Shown piece by piece: positions 56,545 through 64,000 of a stretch of 64,000 nucleotides of DNA (position 1 is the first letter of the stretch; each line of letters starts with the position of its first letter). Source of the stretch: Parashewanella spongiae (GTDB lineage Bacteria; Pseudomonadota; Gammaproteobacteria; Enterobacterales; Shewanellaceae); the NCBI RefSeq assembly GCF_004358345.1, contig NZ_CP037952.1, positions 4,464,001 to 4,528,000 of the forward strand, read 5' to 3'. The translations under genes and the position numbers were made by a program. The notes beneath the pieces are model-generated. The model worked only from the letters and a program-made list of their open reading frames with translations, did no database searches and was not told the origin of the DNA.

Positions 56545-58611
56545 TTAAAAACTAAATAACACCGACACCCACAACTGACGTCCATAACCTGGAATACGTT
56601 CCCCTTCCGGCACTTCTTGTCCTTTTACGCGGTTAATCCCAGCTAAATGGTCGTGATACGCTTTATCTAACAAATTGCTCACTCCAGCTTTTACGAGCCA
56701 ATTATCATTTTCGTAAGCCGCAAGCACATCGACCACACCGTATCCAGCTGTCGTTTGCTCTTTTTGTACAGCAGATACCTTGTCTTGTTTGTCAGCACCA
56801 CGCCAAATAAGTTGTGCCCGCCAGTCTTGTTGCTGCCAATTCAATGACATTTGCCCTGAAAGTGGCGCTAAACGATACAAGTTATCATCGGTATCAGTAC
56901 GTTCGCCACGTGTATAACTCGCAAGCATAGATAACTGTAATTGAGGGTGTAACTGATAACTTGCCTCAATATCCATTCCATATAGTTTTGCATCCGTGTT
57001 AGCGAACATCAGAGGATTTTCATCCCCCATCATCATAGCCGCTACCATTTTTGTTTTAGGATCCGTTAATGGCACACCTTGTACATAATCATTAATTTTT
57101 TGCCAAAAAACTCGAGGACTCACTGAGAGTTTTCTGTCTTGATAATCAAAACCAAGCTCAGCCTGAAGGGCCGTTTCTAAATCTAAATTAACGTTGCCGA
57201 CATATGTGCGTCCATCTGCTAAGCCTCCTGTTGCTTGCATTGGCACCCATAAGTAACGCTGCTGATAACTTGGGCTCGATTGCTTATGAGCCAAACTAGC
57301 ACGCCAATCTAAATTTTGGTTTTGCTCCATGATCCACTGTGCCACAAGATCGATACCCAACTGGTTGGTGCTTCTATTCTGCTGATTAAACTTATCTTGC
57401 AGATACTTAATATTAGGCATCATCATTGCCATAGAGTGACTGACTTCGCCAGCATCATTAGAATATTGCTTAACCCTTGCCCCTAATTGCCAATTCTGTT
57501 CATCAACTTGTGTTGACCATTGAGAGAAAATGCTGATCGTTTGTTGCTCAACCTCAGTAAAGTTATTCACGACCATCATTGAGTTATTCGGATTCGTTAT
57601 CCTTGAGTCATGAAGACTTTGTTGATAATCAATCCCAAACTGCCACTCGTCCATATTAAATGACAAACTCGCATCAATCCCTGTACTATCTGCACGATTA
57701 AAACGAGCCATCATTGGAGACATCACAGGACGCAGAAGGCTATTTGACATGCCATGGCGAGCATTTTGCCAACCTATATGCCAATTCATTTCTCCCCACT
57801 CTAATGTGGATAGTCCTGCGATTTTTAACCTGTCAGTATCAATAAAATCAATATCCATAGGTAATGCAGGGCTCGCCGAATCACCAGTATTTATGGCTTG
57901 AAAATTCACCATTAATTGATGATTTTCAGTAAATTGATTTACATATTTTGCGCCGAATTTTTGTTTATCATATACCGAAGGGACAATTTTACGTCCTTGT
58001 CCATCTTCAACGGTATCTGTACCTTTTGACTGCTCAATATGAAGGAGTAAGGCTTGATCTGTAAACGCAAGGTTAGTAAGCGCACCTAATTGGGTTTGTT
58101 TGCCATTGTCGGTGTATTGAGACAGAATATGATTGAAATTTTGTTCAGTGTCCGCTTCAACCGTATTGACTTTGAGACTGCCACCGATTGTATCTACGCC
58201 ACTACTGACAGGAGCAATACCACGCGTCATTTCCAACGATTCAGTCATTAATGTGCCAGCATAACTCAGTGGCGTATCCATCGCATTAGGTCCTGCACCT
58301 GAGAGTGCTAAGCCATCGACTTCAGTCGCAATATGATCACCATAAAGACCTCGATATTGTGCGATTTTACTTACTGGGCCATTGGCGTTTATATTGGCTC
58401 CTGGAATTGATTTTAACAAATCTGTCAAATCACTGCTTGGAATGGCATAGTTTGGGGTAGCCATAGCACTTTCATTAACATCAACTCTTTTGGACACTTG
58501 CCCTCTTACTTTAATGACTTCGTGCACTTCTTTTGAACTTGTATCAGCCCAACTATAGTTGCTCACCGCATACATTGAAAAAAGTAAAACACTCAGATGA
58601 TTTAGGCGCAT
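56545..58611 (-). CDS. TonB-dependent outer-membrane receptor, possibly for copper
   Basis: A 688-residue receptor from MRLNHLSVLLFSMYAVSNYSWA (signal peptide); AAGGA lies ten bases upstream and the frame extends 36 codons. The plug domain covers about 50-170 (SSDLTDLLKSIPGANINANGP, then RGLYGDHIATEVDG and MDTPLSYAG). A 22-strand barrel ends in the terminal Phe (GYGRQLWVSVLFSF). The segment GPNAMDTPLSY resembles the MDPPTAY of OprC/NosA copper receptors, and the barrel is Met-rich (MAMMMPN, MSPMMARF). Copper is therefore a reasonable but unproven substrate. A palindrome upstream suggests FNR-type control. Confidence 0.85.
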   Translation of the reverse strand: MRLNHLSVLLFSMYAVSNYSWADTSSKEVHEVIKVRGQVSKRVDVNESAMATPNYAIPSSDLTDLLKSIPGANINANGPVSKIAQYRGLYGDHIATEVDGLALSGAGPNAMDTPLSYAGTLMTESLEMTRGIAPVSSGVDTIGGSLKVNTVEADTEQNFNHILSQYTDNGKQTQLGALTNLAFTDQALLLHIEQSKGTDTVEDGQGRKIVPSVYDKQKFGAKYVNQFTENHQLMVNFQAINTGDSASPALPMDIDFIDTDRLKIAGLSTLEWGEMNWHIGWQNARHGMSNSLLRPVMSPMMARFNRADSTGIDASLSFNMDEWQFGIDYQQSLHDSRITNPNNSMMVVNNFTEVEQQTISIFSQWSTQVDEQNWQLGARVKQYSNDAGEVSHSMAMMMPNIKYLQDKFNQQNRSTNQLGIDLVAQWIMEQNQNLDWRASLAHKQSSPSYQQRYLWVPMQATGGLADGRTYVGNVNLDLETALQAELGFDYQDRKLSVSPRVFWQKINDYVQGVPLTDPKTKMVAAMMMGDENPLMFANTDAKLYGMDIEASYQLHPQLQLSMLASYTRGERTDTDDNLYRLAPLSGQMSLNWQQQDWRAQLIWRGADKQDKVSAVQKEQTTAGYGVVDVLAAYENDNWLVKAGVSNLLDKAYHDHLAGINRVKGQEVPEGERIPGYGRQLWVSVLFSF

Positions 58612-58760
58612 GTTAATAATTCCTTGTACATTTGTGACTAAATTTTGCATCTGAGAAATACAAACAACAATATTAAAATAGCAGAGTGCGACATCATGTC
58701 GCAGGTAAAACAAAATCAAACAAAAACATAGAGTTAAATAATCATAATTTCAAAAAACGC

Positions 58761-58803
58761 ATTGACTTAAGTCAATTCAATCTCTAAGTGAGATCACAAT
58801 TTA
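58761..58803 (-). promoter_or_regulatory. Palindrome and CRP-like half site upstream of the TonB receptor
   Basis: ATTGACTTAAGTCAAT at 58761-58776 is a perfect 16-bp palindrome that differs from the FNR/EtrA consensus (TTGATNNNNATCAA) by one base in each arm. AATTGTGATCTCAC on the minus strand near 58790-58803 matches a CRP half site. Both lie about 150-190 bases before the receptor start. Binding is inferred. Confidence 0.45.
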
Positions 58804-58978
58804 TACACAAAAAAGCAGACAGGAACTACATGGGCAATGTACAAAATTTCTATCTGATTTTTAAATTGAAATTGAGTTCGTATTTAAGCGGTAGAATATC
58901 CATCTTGTAGTAACATTGTAGAAATGAGCGAATTTCGCCCGATTGAACGAAATTTATAAAATTCTTATAGTAAAGCCC

Positions 58979-59006
58979 TTGCCATTCCCTAGGCTGTGCG
59001 TATAAT
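58979..59006 (+). promoter_or_regulatory. Strong sigma-70-type promoter before the tRNA-Leu region
   Basis: A -35 box TTGCCA and a perfect -10 box TATAAT are separated by 16 bases. Start of transcription should fall near 59013, about 45 bases before the half tRNA. It would read through both tRNA-Leu sequences. Confidence 0.75.
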
Positions 59007-59056
59007 TCCGTTCCATCGCAAAGACAAGTGAGTTAATGCGATGACTTCTTTAAGAT

Positions 59057-59099
59057 GCCTGAGTGGTGGAATTGGTAGACACGTCGGATTCAAAATGCG
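59057..59099 (+). pseudogene. tRNA-Leu 5' half (pseudo-tRNA)
   Basis: From GCCTGAGTGG to TTCAAAAT the sequence equals the 5' half of the intact tRNA-Leu at 59224, apart from one base in the acceptor stem. After the anticodon loop it diverges, and no 3' half follows. It is the promoter-proximal copy. It may be a remnant of an integration event or of unequal recombination in a tandem array. Confidence 0.85.
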
Positions 59100-59223
59100 T
59101 AGTGTGTACACTTAAGATTTAACTAAACGGTTGTTTTAAAGAGTTAATTTTTAAAAAATTAACGAACAAAAACCTTGCAAAAACCTTGCAAAGATTTGCA
59201 AAGTTTAGATAGTCTAAAAAATA

Positions 59224-59310
59224 TGCCCGAGTGGTGGAATTGGTAGACACGTCGGATTCAAAATCCGATTTCGAAAGAAGTGACGGTTCAAGTCCGTCCT
59301 CGGGTACCAT
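59224..59310 (+). tRNA. tRNA-Leu (anticodon CAA)
   Basis: A complete type-II tRNA. The acceptor stem is GCCCGAG/CTCGGGT, the D loop contains GGAATTGGTAGACAC, and the anticodon stem TCGGA/TCCGA encloses TTCAAAA (anticodon CAA, reading UUG). A long variable arm (TTTCGAAAGAAGT) precedes the T arm GGTTCAAGTCC, and CCA is encoded. It probably depends on the promoter at 58979. A hairpin-like CGACCATTGAGTCGG with T run follows at 59329-59351. Confidence 0.95.
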
Positions 59311-59327
59311 ATTTTTTTGATTAACAA

Positions 59328-59352
59328 GCCGACCATTGAGTCGGTTTTTTTG
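59328..59352 (+). terminator. Terminator after tRNA-Leu
   Basis: Stem GCCGAC/GTCGG with loop CATTGA is followed by TTTTTTTG, about 20 bases after the tRNA CCA end. Confidence 0.75.
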
Positions 59353-59360
59353 TTTTAATC

Positions 59361-60287
59361 TTATTTATCCATTAGCAATTTTCTCTCTAAATATATATAA
59401 GCCTGTTCAGCCCAATACCTTATTTCATATGAAAAGCCCTTTTCCTCTTTTAAAGTAGCTAGTAATGATAATACTTTGTCTTGAGTTTTTATTCCCTTAG
59501 AGGTCATTCTTGAAAATACATCATCCATTGTTTTAAAAATACTTTTATCAGAAATAGCTGTTTCAACACTGTTCCCCGCTGCTACCCATACCAAATTTGC
59601 TGCATGAGCAGTTACCCGACGTGCTGTTCTATTACTTATATCTATAGATTCATTTTTACAGTAATGGTTGACTATTCTTGAACTAGCCATTCTAGTTTTA
59701 TTTCTTTTTATAGGTTCACCATCAAATAATTCATTTTCATTAATAGGTTCTTCAGGTTTTGGTTTCACATTTTCAAACACCTTCTCATCACATACTGAGA
59801 ACATACTTCTAGCTTTGTTTATATCTTTATCAGTGATTTTACTCGATCTACCCCATATTTGATCAAACCAATTCATGATCTCTAATGTTTCGCTAGTTTC
59901 AATAGCCGCTTCAATTGTTCCTATACAACTATCCAAACCAAGTCCGTTTTGTGAAAAATTGGAAGAGCCAACAATCGCTGACTTTTCTGTGATAAAAACT
60001 TTAGAGTGAAGACGTTCTAACTTCCTAATTTCAACGTTTTCTTTCTTCATCAAATCACTAATAACATCAGGGTTAGTTCCCCCATCTGAAAGGTTGCAAA
60101 CTATTTTATAGTACCTATTATCACTGATTAAATATTCAACTCGCTTTCCCCAATAAGCTACAGCAATCATAATTGGTTCTGAATTGGGCTGTTTGCATGT
60201 AAGTATTTCTATGCAGTTTCTAATTGCTTTATTATCTTTTAAAAAGTTCATATGTATCATCCATGATTTAACGATTACATCGCCCAT
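59361..60287 (-). CDS. Phospholipase D-like domain protein
   Basis: This 308-residue protein has one HKD motif at about residues 93-115 (ERLHSKVFITEKSAIVGSSNFSQNG), with His, Lys and the Ser-Asn-Phe of PLD-type nucleases. Enzymes with a single HKD usually act as dimers. The preceding strand (VCNLSDGGTNPDVISDLM) fits the PLD fold. The C-terminal half is helical and unassigned. Composition is AT-rich with eukaryote-like Lys/Ile/Asn bias compared with arcA, suggesting acquisition. PLD-like nucleases of this sort occur in restriction and defence islands, but no partner gene is visible here. Confidence 0.75.
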   Translation of the reverse strand: MGDVIVKSWMIHMNFLKDNKAIRNCIEILTCKQPNSEPIMIAVAYWGKRVEYLISDNRYYKIVCNLSDGGTNPDVISDLMKKENVEIRKLERLHSKVFITEKSAIVGSSNFSQNGLGLDSCIGTIEAAIETSETLEIMNWFDQIWGRSSKITDKDINKARSMFSVCDEKVFENVKPKPEEPINENELFDGEPIKRNKTRMASSRIVNHYCKNESIDISNRTARRVTAHAANLVWVAAGNSVETAISDKSIFKTMDDVFSRMTSKGIKTQDKVLSLLATLKEEKGFSYEIRYWAEQAYIYLERKLLMDK

Positions 60288-60428
60288 TGAGAATCCAATC
60301 GTTTACCGAGTTTACCTCTCCGTAGCTAACGTCAAACTTACCATAAACATCAATAAAACCTTCAAATAGGTAAGTTAAATTTTTTAAAATCAATACCCTA
60401 CTTCATAAAACCCATGCACACATAAAAT

Positions 60429-60932
60429 TTAAGTATATGCAGGTTCTTGTTGTAAAAACTCTTTTAAGTTAGCCCCCGTATACTTTTTATACTGCTTGAT
60501 AGACTCTTCACTATTGCTGAAAATATGAGTTTGAGCCATTCTGGCAATTTTTATATTCATTTCATTAACTATTTCCTCTGTAACATGTACGAATCCATTA
60601 GAAAATCGCTTAGACCGTGCCATCATAAAAGCTGTATTAGGTGAAATAGGATAATATAAATCCAGCTCTTCCTCTTTTGGTGGCTCAAAACTTCCGCTTT
60701 CCCGATAATCAAAAACATTTATAACAGGTTGATCAGAAGTAATAAAAGGAATGTCTGTTTTATTAATTAATAAACTAATATTGTGAAGGTTTTGAGTAAG
60801 TTCAAGAGTTACAGCAAAATTCAATCCGATGGTATAACTTATGAACCACCAGCTTTCCTCTAATGTTTTTTTAAAGTCAGCAATTTCATATTGTTCACGA
60901 CCTTGTGGATTGAAATTTCTAAGAAATTTCAA
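60429..60932 (-). pseudogene. DUF4238 family protein, N-terminally truncated
   Basis: Residues 60-90 (NKTDIPFITSDQPVINVFDY) and the later YYPISPNTAFMM are typical of the C-terminal half of DUF4238. The usual N-terminal HHxxPxxYLRxF segment is missing or reduced to FLRNF. The frame begins only with TTG at 60932 and has an in-frame stop five codons upstream. About 168 residues remain of a family of 250-300. It lies directly against the arcA terminator, so a deletion probably removed the rest. Confidence 0.6.
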
Positions 60933-60950
60933 AAAGGCTAAATTTCAGAC

Positions 60951-60980
60951 ATAAAAAAACCAGAATCTCAGTTCTGGTTT
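60951..60980 (-). terminator. Terminator of arcA
   Basis: On the minus strand the stem AACCAGAA/TTCTGGTT is followed by seven T, about 45 bases past the arcA stop. Confidence 0.88.
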
Positions 60981-61023
60981 CTTCATCTGGACAATCAATC
61001 CAAAATAGCTTTTATCTTAAAAA

Positions 61024-61740
61024 TCATTCAGACAAGTTAGCGCAGAAACGATACCCTTCACCGTGAATCGTCGCAATGATTTCTGGTGTATCTGGTGTGC
61101 TTTCAAAATGCTTACGTATGCGGCGGATTGTTACATCAACAGTACGATCATGAGGTTTAAGCTCACGACCAGTCATTTTCAATAGCAAATCAGCACGAGT
61201 TAAGATACGACCTGGATTTTCTACAAAGTGGAGCATGGCACGAAACTCACTGCGTGGTAGCTTATAAGATTCACCTTGAGGACTAACAAGAGAACGGCTG
61301 TTTATTTCAAGCGACCATCCATTGAAGCGATATGAGTCAACATTGCTTTTTTCATCGACTTCAACACCAGCGTTACTCACGCGAGTAAGCAGGTTACGAG
61401 CACGAATGGTTAATTCACGAGGATTAAAAGGTTTAGTAATGTAGTCATCAGCACCAATTTCTAAGCCGAGAATTTTATCAACTTCGTTATCACGACCCGT
61501 CAGAAAGATCAAACCTATATTATTTATCTCACGTAATTCACGTGCTAATAACAAACCATTTTTACCCGGTAGGTTAATATCCATAACGACTAAATTGACT
61601 TTATTGTCTTGCATTGCCTTATGCATTTCAGCGCCATCATTGGCTTCGCTGACTAAATACCCTTCTGCTTCAAATATACTTCTCAGTGTATTACGGGTTA
61701 CGGCTTCATCTTCAACGATCAAAATGTGCGGGTTTTGCAT
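61024..61740 (-). CDS. arcA: Aerobic respiration control response regulator ArcA
   Basis: ArcA is the DNA-binding regulator of the redox-responsive Arc system. The 238-residue protein is nearly identical in motifs to E. coli Arc[25 protein letters not shown], phospho-acceptor in [59 protein letters not shown], and an OmpR-type winged helix ([17 protein letters not shown]). It is monocistronic with a terminator. The 590-base upstream region has a striking cluster of GTTAAC hexamers. Confidence 0.98.
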   Translation of the reverse strand: MQNPHILIVEDEAVTRNTLRSIFEAEGYLVSEANDGAEMHKAMQDNKVNLVVMDINLPGKNGLLLARELREINNIGLIFLTGRDNEVDKILGLEIGADDYITKPFNPRELTIRARNLLTRVSNAGVEVDEKSNVDSYRFNGWSLEINSRSLVSPQGESYKLPRSEFRAMLHFVENPGRILTRADLLLKMTGRELKPHDRTVDVTIRRIRKHFESTPDTPEIIATIHGEGYRFCANLSE

Positions 61741-62032
61741 AGTTAATTACCTAAAAGTTTAATCAAATCTGTTGTAACGACACATATAAAACTTAAATGC
61801 ATTAAGTTTATTACATATGAACAATATCTCCTTCAGTGCACCTTATTAATTTAGTCTAATGTAATTACTTTATTAATAAGTCGCTAAGCATGTTTCTAGT
61901 TCATTGCAGCAATGAATCAAACGCGAACTGTACTCACTTCGATTAAAACAGCGGGTCTTAGTTCCTTAGCCAGTGTGTTTATTTGAAGTTTAGATGTTAA
62001 AACAAATTAGATCACTTTTTGTACAGGCGTTT

Positions 62033-62233
62033 GTTAACCTGCTTAATCCATTTGTCAAAAATGTATCGTACTGTTTCCTACTGTACGATAATTGACTGAG
62101 TTAACATCTACATTGTACTCGTTTTCTGTATTTGTTAACAAATAAAATGTTAACAAAACTACCCCCCCTAGTTTTATGTACTTAAACGTGTGAATTTACC
62201 GTTATTTTTTATAGACTTAATCACATTGTTAAC
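62033..62233. promoter_or_regulatory. arcA upstream region: GTTAAC cluster and a palindrome
   Basis: Five GTTAAC hexamers occur at 62033, 62100, 62134, 62149 and 62228. An 8-bp inverted repeat TATCGTAC/GTACGATA with an 11-base spacer lies at 62064-62090 and has no T run. GTTAA units are the core of the known ArcA box, so autoregulation is possible. The cluster lies between arcA and the divergent gene at 62339; which gene it serves is not shown. Confidence 0.5.
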
Positions 62234-62338
62234 TGCTCATTTTTAGCATACATTAACGCGAATTAATCTCATTTATTCGTTTTGGTTTTAATTAAGGATT
62301 TGTTAGACTGTTTTGGGCTTACTACGAGTGTACTTGTT

Positions 62339-62785
62339 ATGACTCATGAATTTGATGATCTTTGGCGTAGTTATCAGACGACTCAGTTTCTGTTAACTCA
62401 GCCATTCGCTAATCACCTTTCCTTCGCCATTATTACCGCCTGTAATCCTCAAGGGCAACAACTCAACCAAAGTCAAAACCGTCTTAAAGACAAACAACTA
62501 CTTAAAGAAATTGAACAACTTCGATGTCCTTATCGTGCGGTATTAGGTGCTGATAAAGATTTATCCTACTTTGAGAAAAGTTGGGCTATTTTTATCGATA
62601 AAGGACAAGCCATCAAACTTGGTGAACAATTTGTTCAAAATGCCATCTATTATGTAAACCAAGGCAAGCTAACGTTAATCCCAGTTTTACTTTCTGCCAA
62701 CGAAATTGACTTAGGAGCGTTTCACCTTCGAAGTAACTTGGTCAGTGATTTCCCTGACGTGCTAACTTACAGTAAACATTCATAA
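62339..62785 (+). CDS. DUF3293-like protein
   Basis: From MTHEFDDLWRSYQTTQFLL the protein has 148 residues; the frame extends 19 codons upstream but GAG ten bases before this ATG and the family start favour it. The core FAIITACNPQGQQLNQSQNRLKDKQLLKEIE, the YRAVLGADKDLSYFEKSWAIFID block, and AIKLGEQFVQNAIYYV match the pattern of DUF3293, a small gammaproteobacterial family of unknown function. It lies between arcA (divergent) and the lysC riboswitch (same strand). Confidence 0.75.
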   Translation: MTHEFDDLWRSYQTTQFLLTQPFANHLSFAIITACNPQGQQLNQSQNRLKDKQLLKEIEQLRCPYRAVLGADKDLSYFEKSWAIFIDKGQAIKLGEQFVQNAIYYVNQGKLTLIPVLLSANEIDLGAFHLRSNLVSDFPDVLTYSKHS

Positions 62786-62813
62786 TTTAATATATACAAA
62801 AGTATTATTTATG

Positions 62814-62842
62814 TTGACATAGTTAAAGTTTATTTGTTATTT
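62814..62842 (+). promoter_or_regulatory. Promoter of lysC
   Basis: A perfect -35 box TTGACA at 62814-62819 is followed after about 17 bases by the weaker -10 TTATTT (an overlapping TGTTAT is possible). It lies about 25 bases before the riboswitch. Confidence 0.65.
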
Positions 62843-62864
62843 TTTGCTCGCTTTTAAAGCAAAA

Positions 62865-63040
62865 CAGAAGAGGAGCGTTAACTAGGTAGTAAGTCTAAGG
62901 AGCACCAACTCCATTGATGACTTATGAGGGAGATTAACGCCGAGACACGATTCCTGTGCGTGAGGATTAGTGTCGATCATTTGGCTGAATCCAAATGATT
63001 GTCGCAGCTACCCCATGATGGGGCAATTATTAGCTAGCGG
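62865..63040 (+). ncRNA. Lysine riboswitch (L box) controlling lysC
   Basis: The leader reproduces conserved L-box blocks in order: CAGAAGAGGAGCGTTAAC, GGTAGTAAG, AAGGAGCACCAACTCC, TGAGGGAG, TTAACGCCGAGACACG, and GGCTGAATCC within a stem (CATTTGG/CCAAATG), ending GTCGC. The same blocks occur in the E. coli lysC leader. Free lysine should be bound and switch off lysC. The expression platform lies in 63041-63239, where AGAGCTTCTGGTG can pair with CACCAGG...GCTTT downstream; whether control is at transcription or translation is not clear. Confidence 0.92.
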
Positions 63041-63239
63041 AGAGCTTCTGGTGAGAATTTCGTGATTGCACTCAAGTTTGAGTATGCATTTACACTTCAA
63101 TGCTCATATTTGGTGAAATTCAAAATCAATATGCAGCTCGCACCAGGCTTTCCGAGCAATCCATGTTCGGAGTAACAATGTCAGTAACCGTTTGTCTCAA
63201 TAATTATTCTCATCTCCTCACTCTCAAAGGAGATCGTTA

Positions 63240-64000
63240 ATGTCTATCATTTCTAAAAAATTAGTCATCGCCAAGTTTGGTGGCACTTCAGTGGCTGACT
63301 ATCCTTCAATGTTAAATTGTGCGCGTATCGTTTTAAGCAATCCGTTTACTCGTTTAGTTGTAGTAAGCGCGTCTAGCGGTGTCACTAATTTACTGGTCGA
63401 ACTCACACAAGCTCATGTAAACGATGAGCGAAGAGTTCAGCTTTTAAAAAATATTGCTCAAATTCAATATTCAATCATTGATAACTTGCCGCAATCACAA
63501 CACCTGCTTGCGCTCATTGATAGCTTACTGAATCATATGTCAGTGCTGAGTGAGTCGTTGATTTTGAATCGTAGTAAAGAAGTTATGGATGAGCTTTTAT
63601 CCATAGGTGAGCAATGTTCTTCAATATTGTTTAACGAAGTTCTTAAGCAACAGGGCGAATACTCTCAAGTCTTCGATGCTCGAAAGGTCATGCGAACAAA
63701 CGATCAGTTTGGTGCTGCAGAACCCGATATCAATGACATTTTTCGTTTATGTCAGAGTGAATTACTGCCATCACTTAACAATACGCGTTTTGTAACACAA
63801 GGATTCATTGGTGCCAATGAACAAGGGCGTACGACTACTTTAGGTCGAGGCGGCAGTGATTATTCCGCCGCACTTCTTGCTGAAGCCTTAAATGCCACGA
63901 CCTTAGAAATTTGGACTGATGTTGCAGGCATTTATACGACTGATCCCCGTTTAGCCGCTAACGCGAAACCAATTAAAGAGATCAGTTTCAGTGAAGCCGC
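63240..64000 (+). CDS. lysC: Lysine-sensitive aspartokinase III, N-terminal part (3' end outside window)
   Basis: LysC phosphorylates aspartate, the first step to lysine, threonine and methionine. The start MSIISKKLVIAKFGGTSVADYPS follows AAAGGAG by seven bases. About 253 codons are visible. Motifs: the kinase loop KFGGTSVAD, VVVSASSGVTN, IGEQCSS, QGFIGANEQGRTTTLGRGGSDYSAAL and WTDVAGIYTTDPRLA. The ACT regulatory domains lie beyond the window. The lysine riboswitch immediately upstream supports the lysine-specific isozyme. Confidence 0.97.
   Translation, partial: MSIISKKLVIAKFGGTSVADYPSMLNCARIVLSNPFTRLVVVSASSGVTNLLVELTQAHVNDERRVQLLKNIAQIQYSIIDNLPQSQHLLALIDSLLNHMSVLSESLILNRSKEVMDELLSIGEQCSSILFNEVLKQQGEYSQVFDARKVMRTNDQFGAAEPDINDIFRLCQSELLPSLNNTRFVTQGFIGANEQGRTTTLGRGGSDYSAALLAEALNATTLEIWTDVAGIYTTDPRLAANAKPIKEISFSEA

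Overview
The window is a chromosomal segment of a gammaproteobacterium of the Shewanella group. Several core clusters have the order and sequence expected there: mpl-ubiX and hpt, sspAB next to petABC, tsaE-amiB-mutL-miaA-hfq-hflX-hflK-hflC, tkt-epd-pgk-fba, metK, arcA, and lysC behind a lysine riboswitch. The protein sequences are close to E. coli/Shewanella types. The heavy load of small repeats and unfamiliar AT-rich genes points to a repeat-rich relative such as Parashewanella; that genus-level placement is inference.

Layout. 1-418: 3' end of panC, whose stop codon lies in a small inverted-repeat element. 419-5640: accessory region with three tandem paralogues of an unrecognised protein (proline-rich leader plus about 50-residue helix-turn-helix-like repeats); copy 1 has its last codons altered by a MITE and copy 3 is frameshifted. 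5639-7118: an IS110-family (probably IS1111-type) insertion sequence. 7420-12400: small secreted protein, YadGH ABC exporter, hpt, ubiX, mpl. 13064-17083: a 1339-residue ankyrin protein. 17779-18972: membrane diguanylate cyclase. 19541-23256: sspB, sspA and the cytochrome bc1 operon. 23576-31909: hfl/hfq/miaA/mutL/amiB/tsaE. 32033-33562: POT-type transporter. 34349-40569: a second ankyrin protein, a DUF481 outer-membrane protein and two divergent unknown genes. 40616-46166: glycolysis and pentose-phosphate genes. 46724-50319: two large overlapping unknown ORFs that may be one broken gene. 51013-52164: metK. 52591-56461: two unknown genes around a RegB/RegA-like two-component pair. 56545-58611: TonB-dependent receptor. 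59057-60932: half tRNA-Leu, whole tRNA-Leu, a PLD-domain gene and a truncated DUF4238 gene. 61024-64000: arcA, a DUF3293-like gene, lysine riboswitch and the start of lysC.

Two layers are superimposed. Housekeeping operons are intact and compact, with overlapping stop/start codons and clear terminators. Between them sit single, self-contained, low-complexity genes (Ser/Thr/Pro-rich N-termini, coiled coils, ankyrin repeats) of unknown function, nearly all bordered by non-coding mobile repeats. I can separate at least six repeat families (here called A to G, with C and D usually forming one unit). Family A duplicates TA and family B duplicates a TTNAA pentamer; they are nested in each other up to three levels deep. 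A short hairpin, CGACATACAAAACTGTCG, recurs in four of these families, and one variant carries a compensatory base-pair change.

The best candidates for something undescribed are the tandem repeat-protein family at 977-5336, the dispersed set of orphan effector-like genes, and the shared hairpin module. None has an assigned function from sequence alone.
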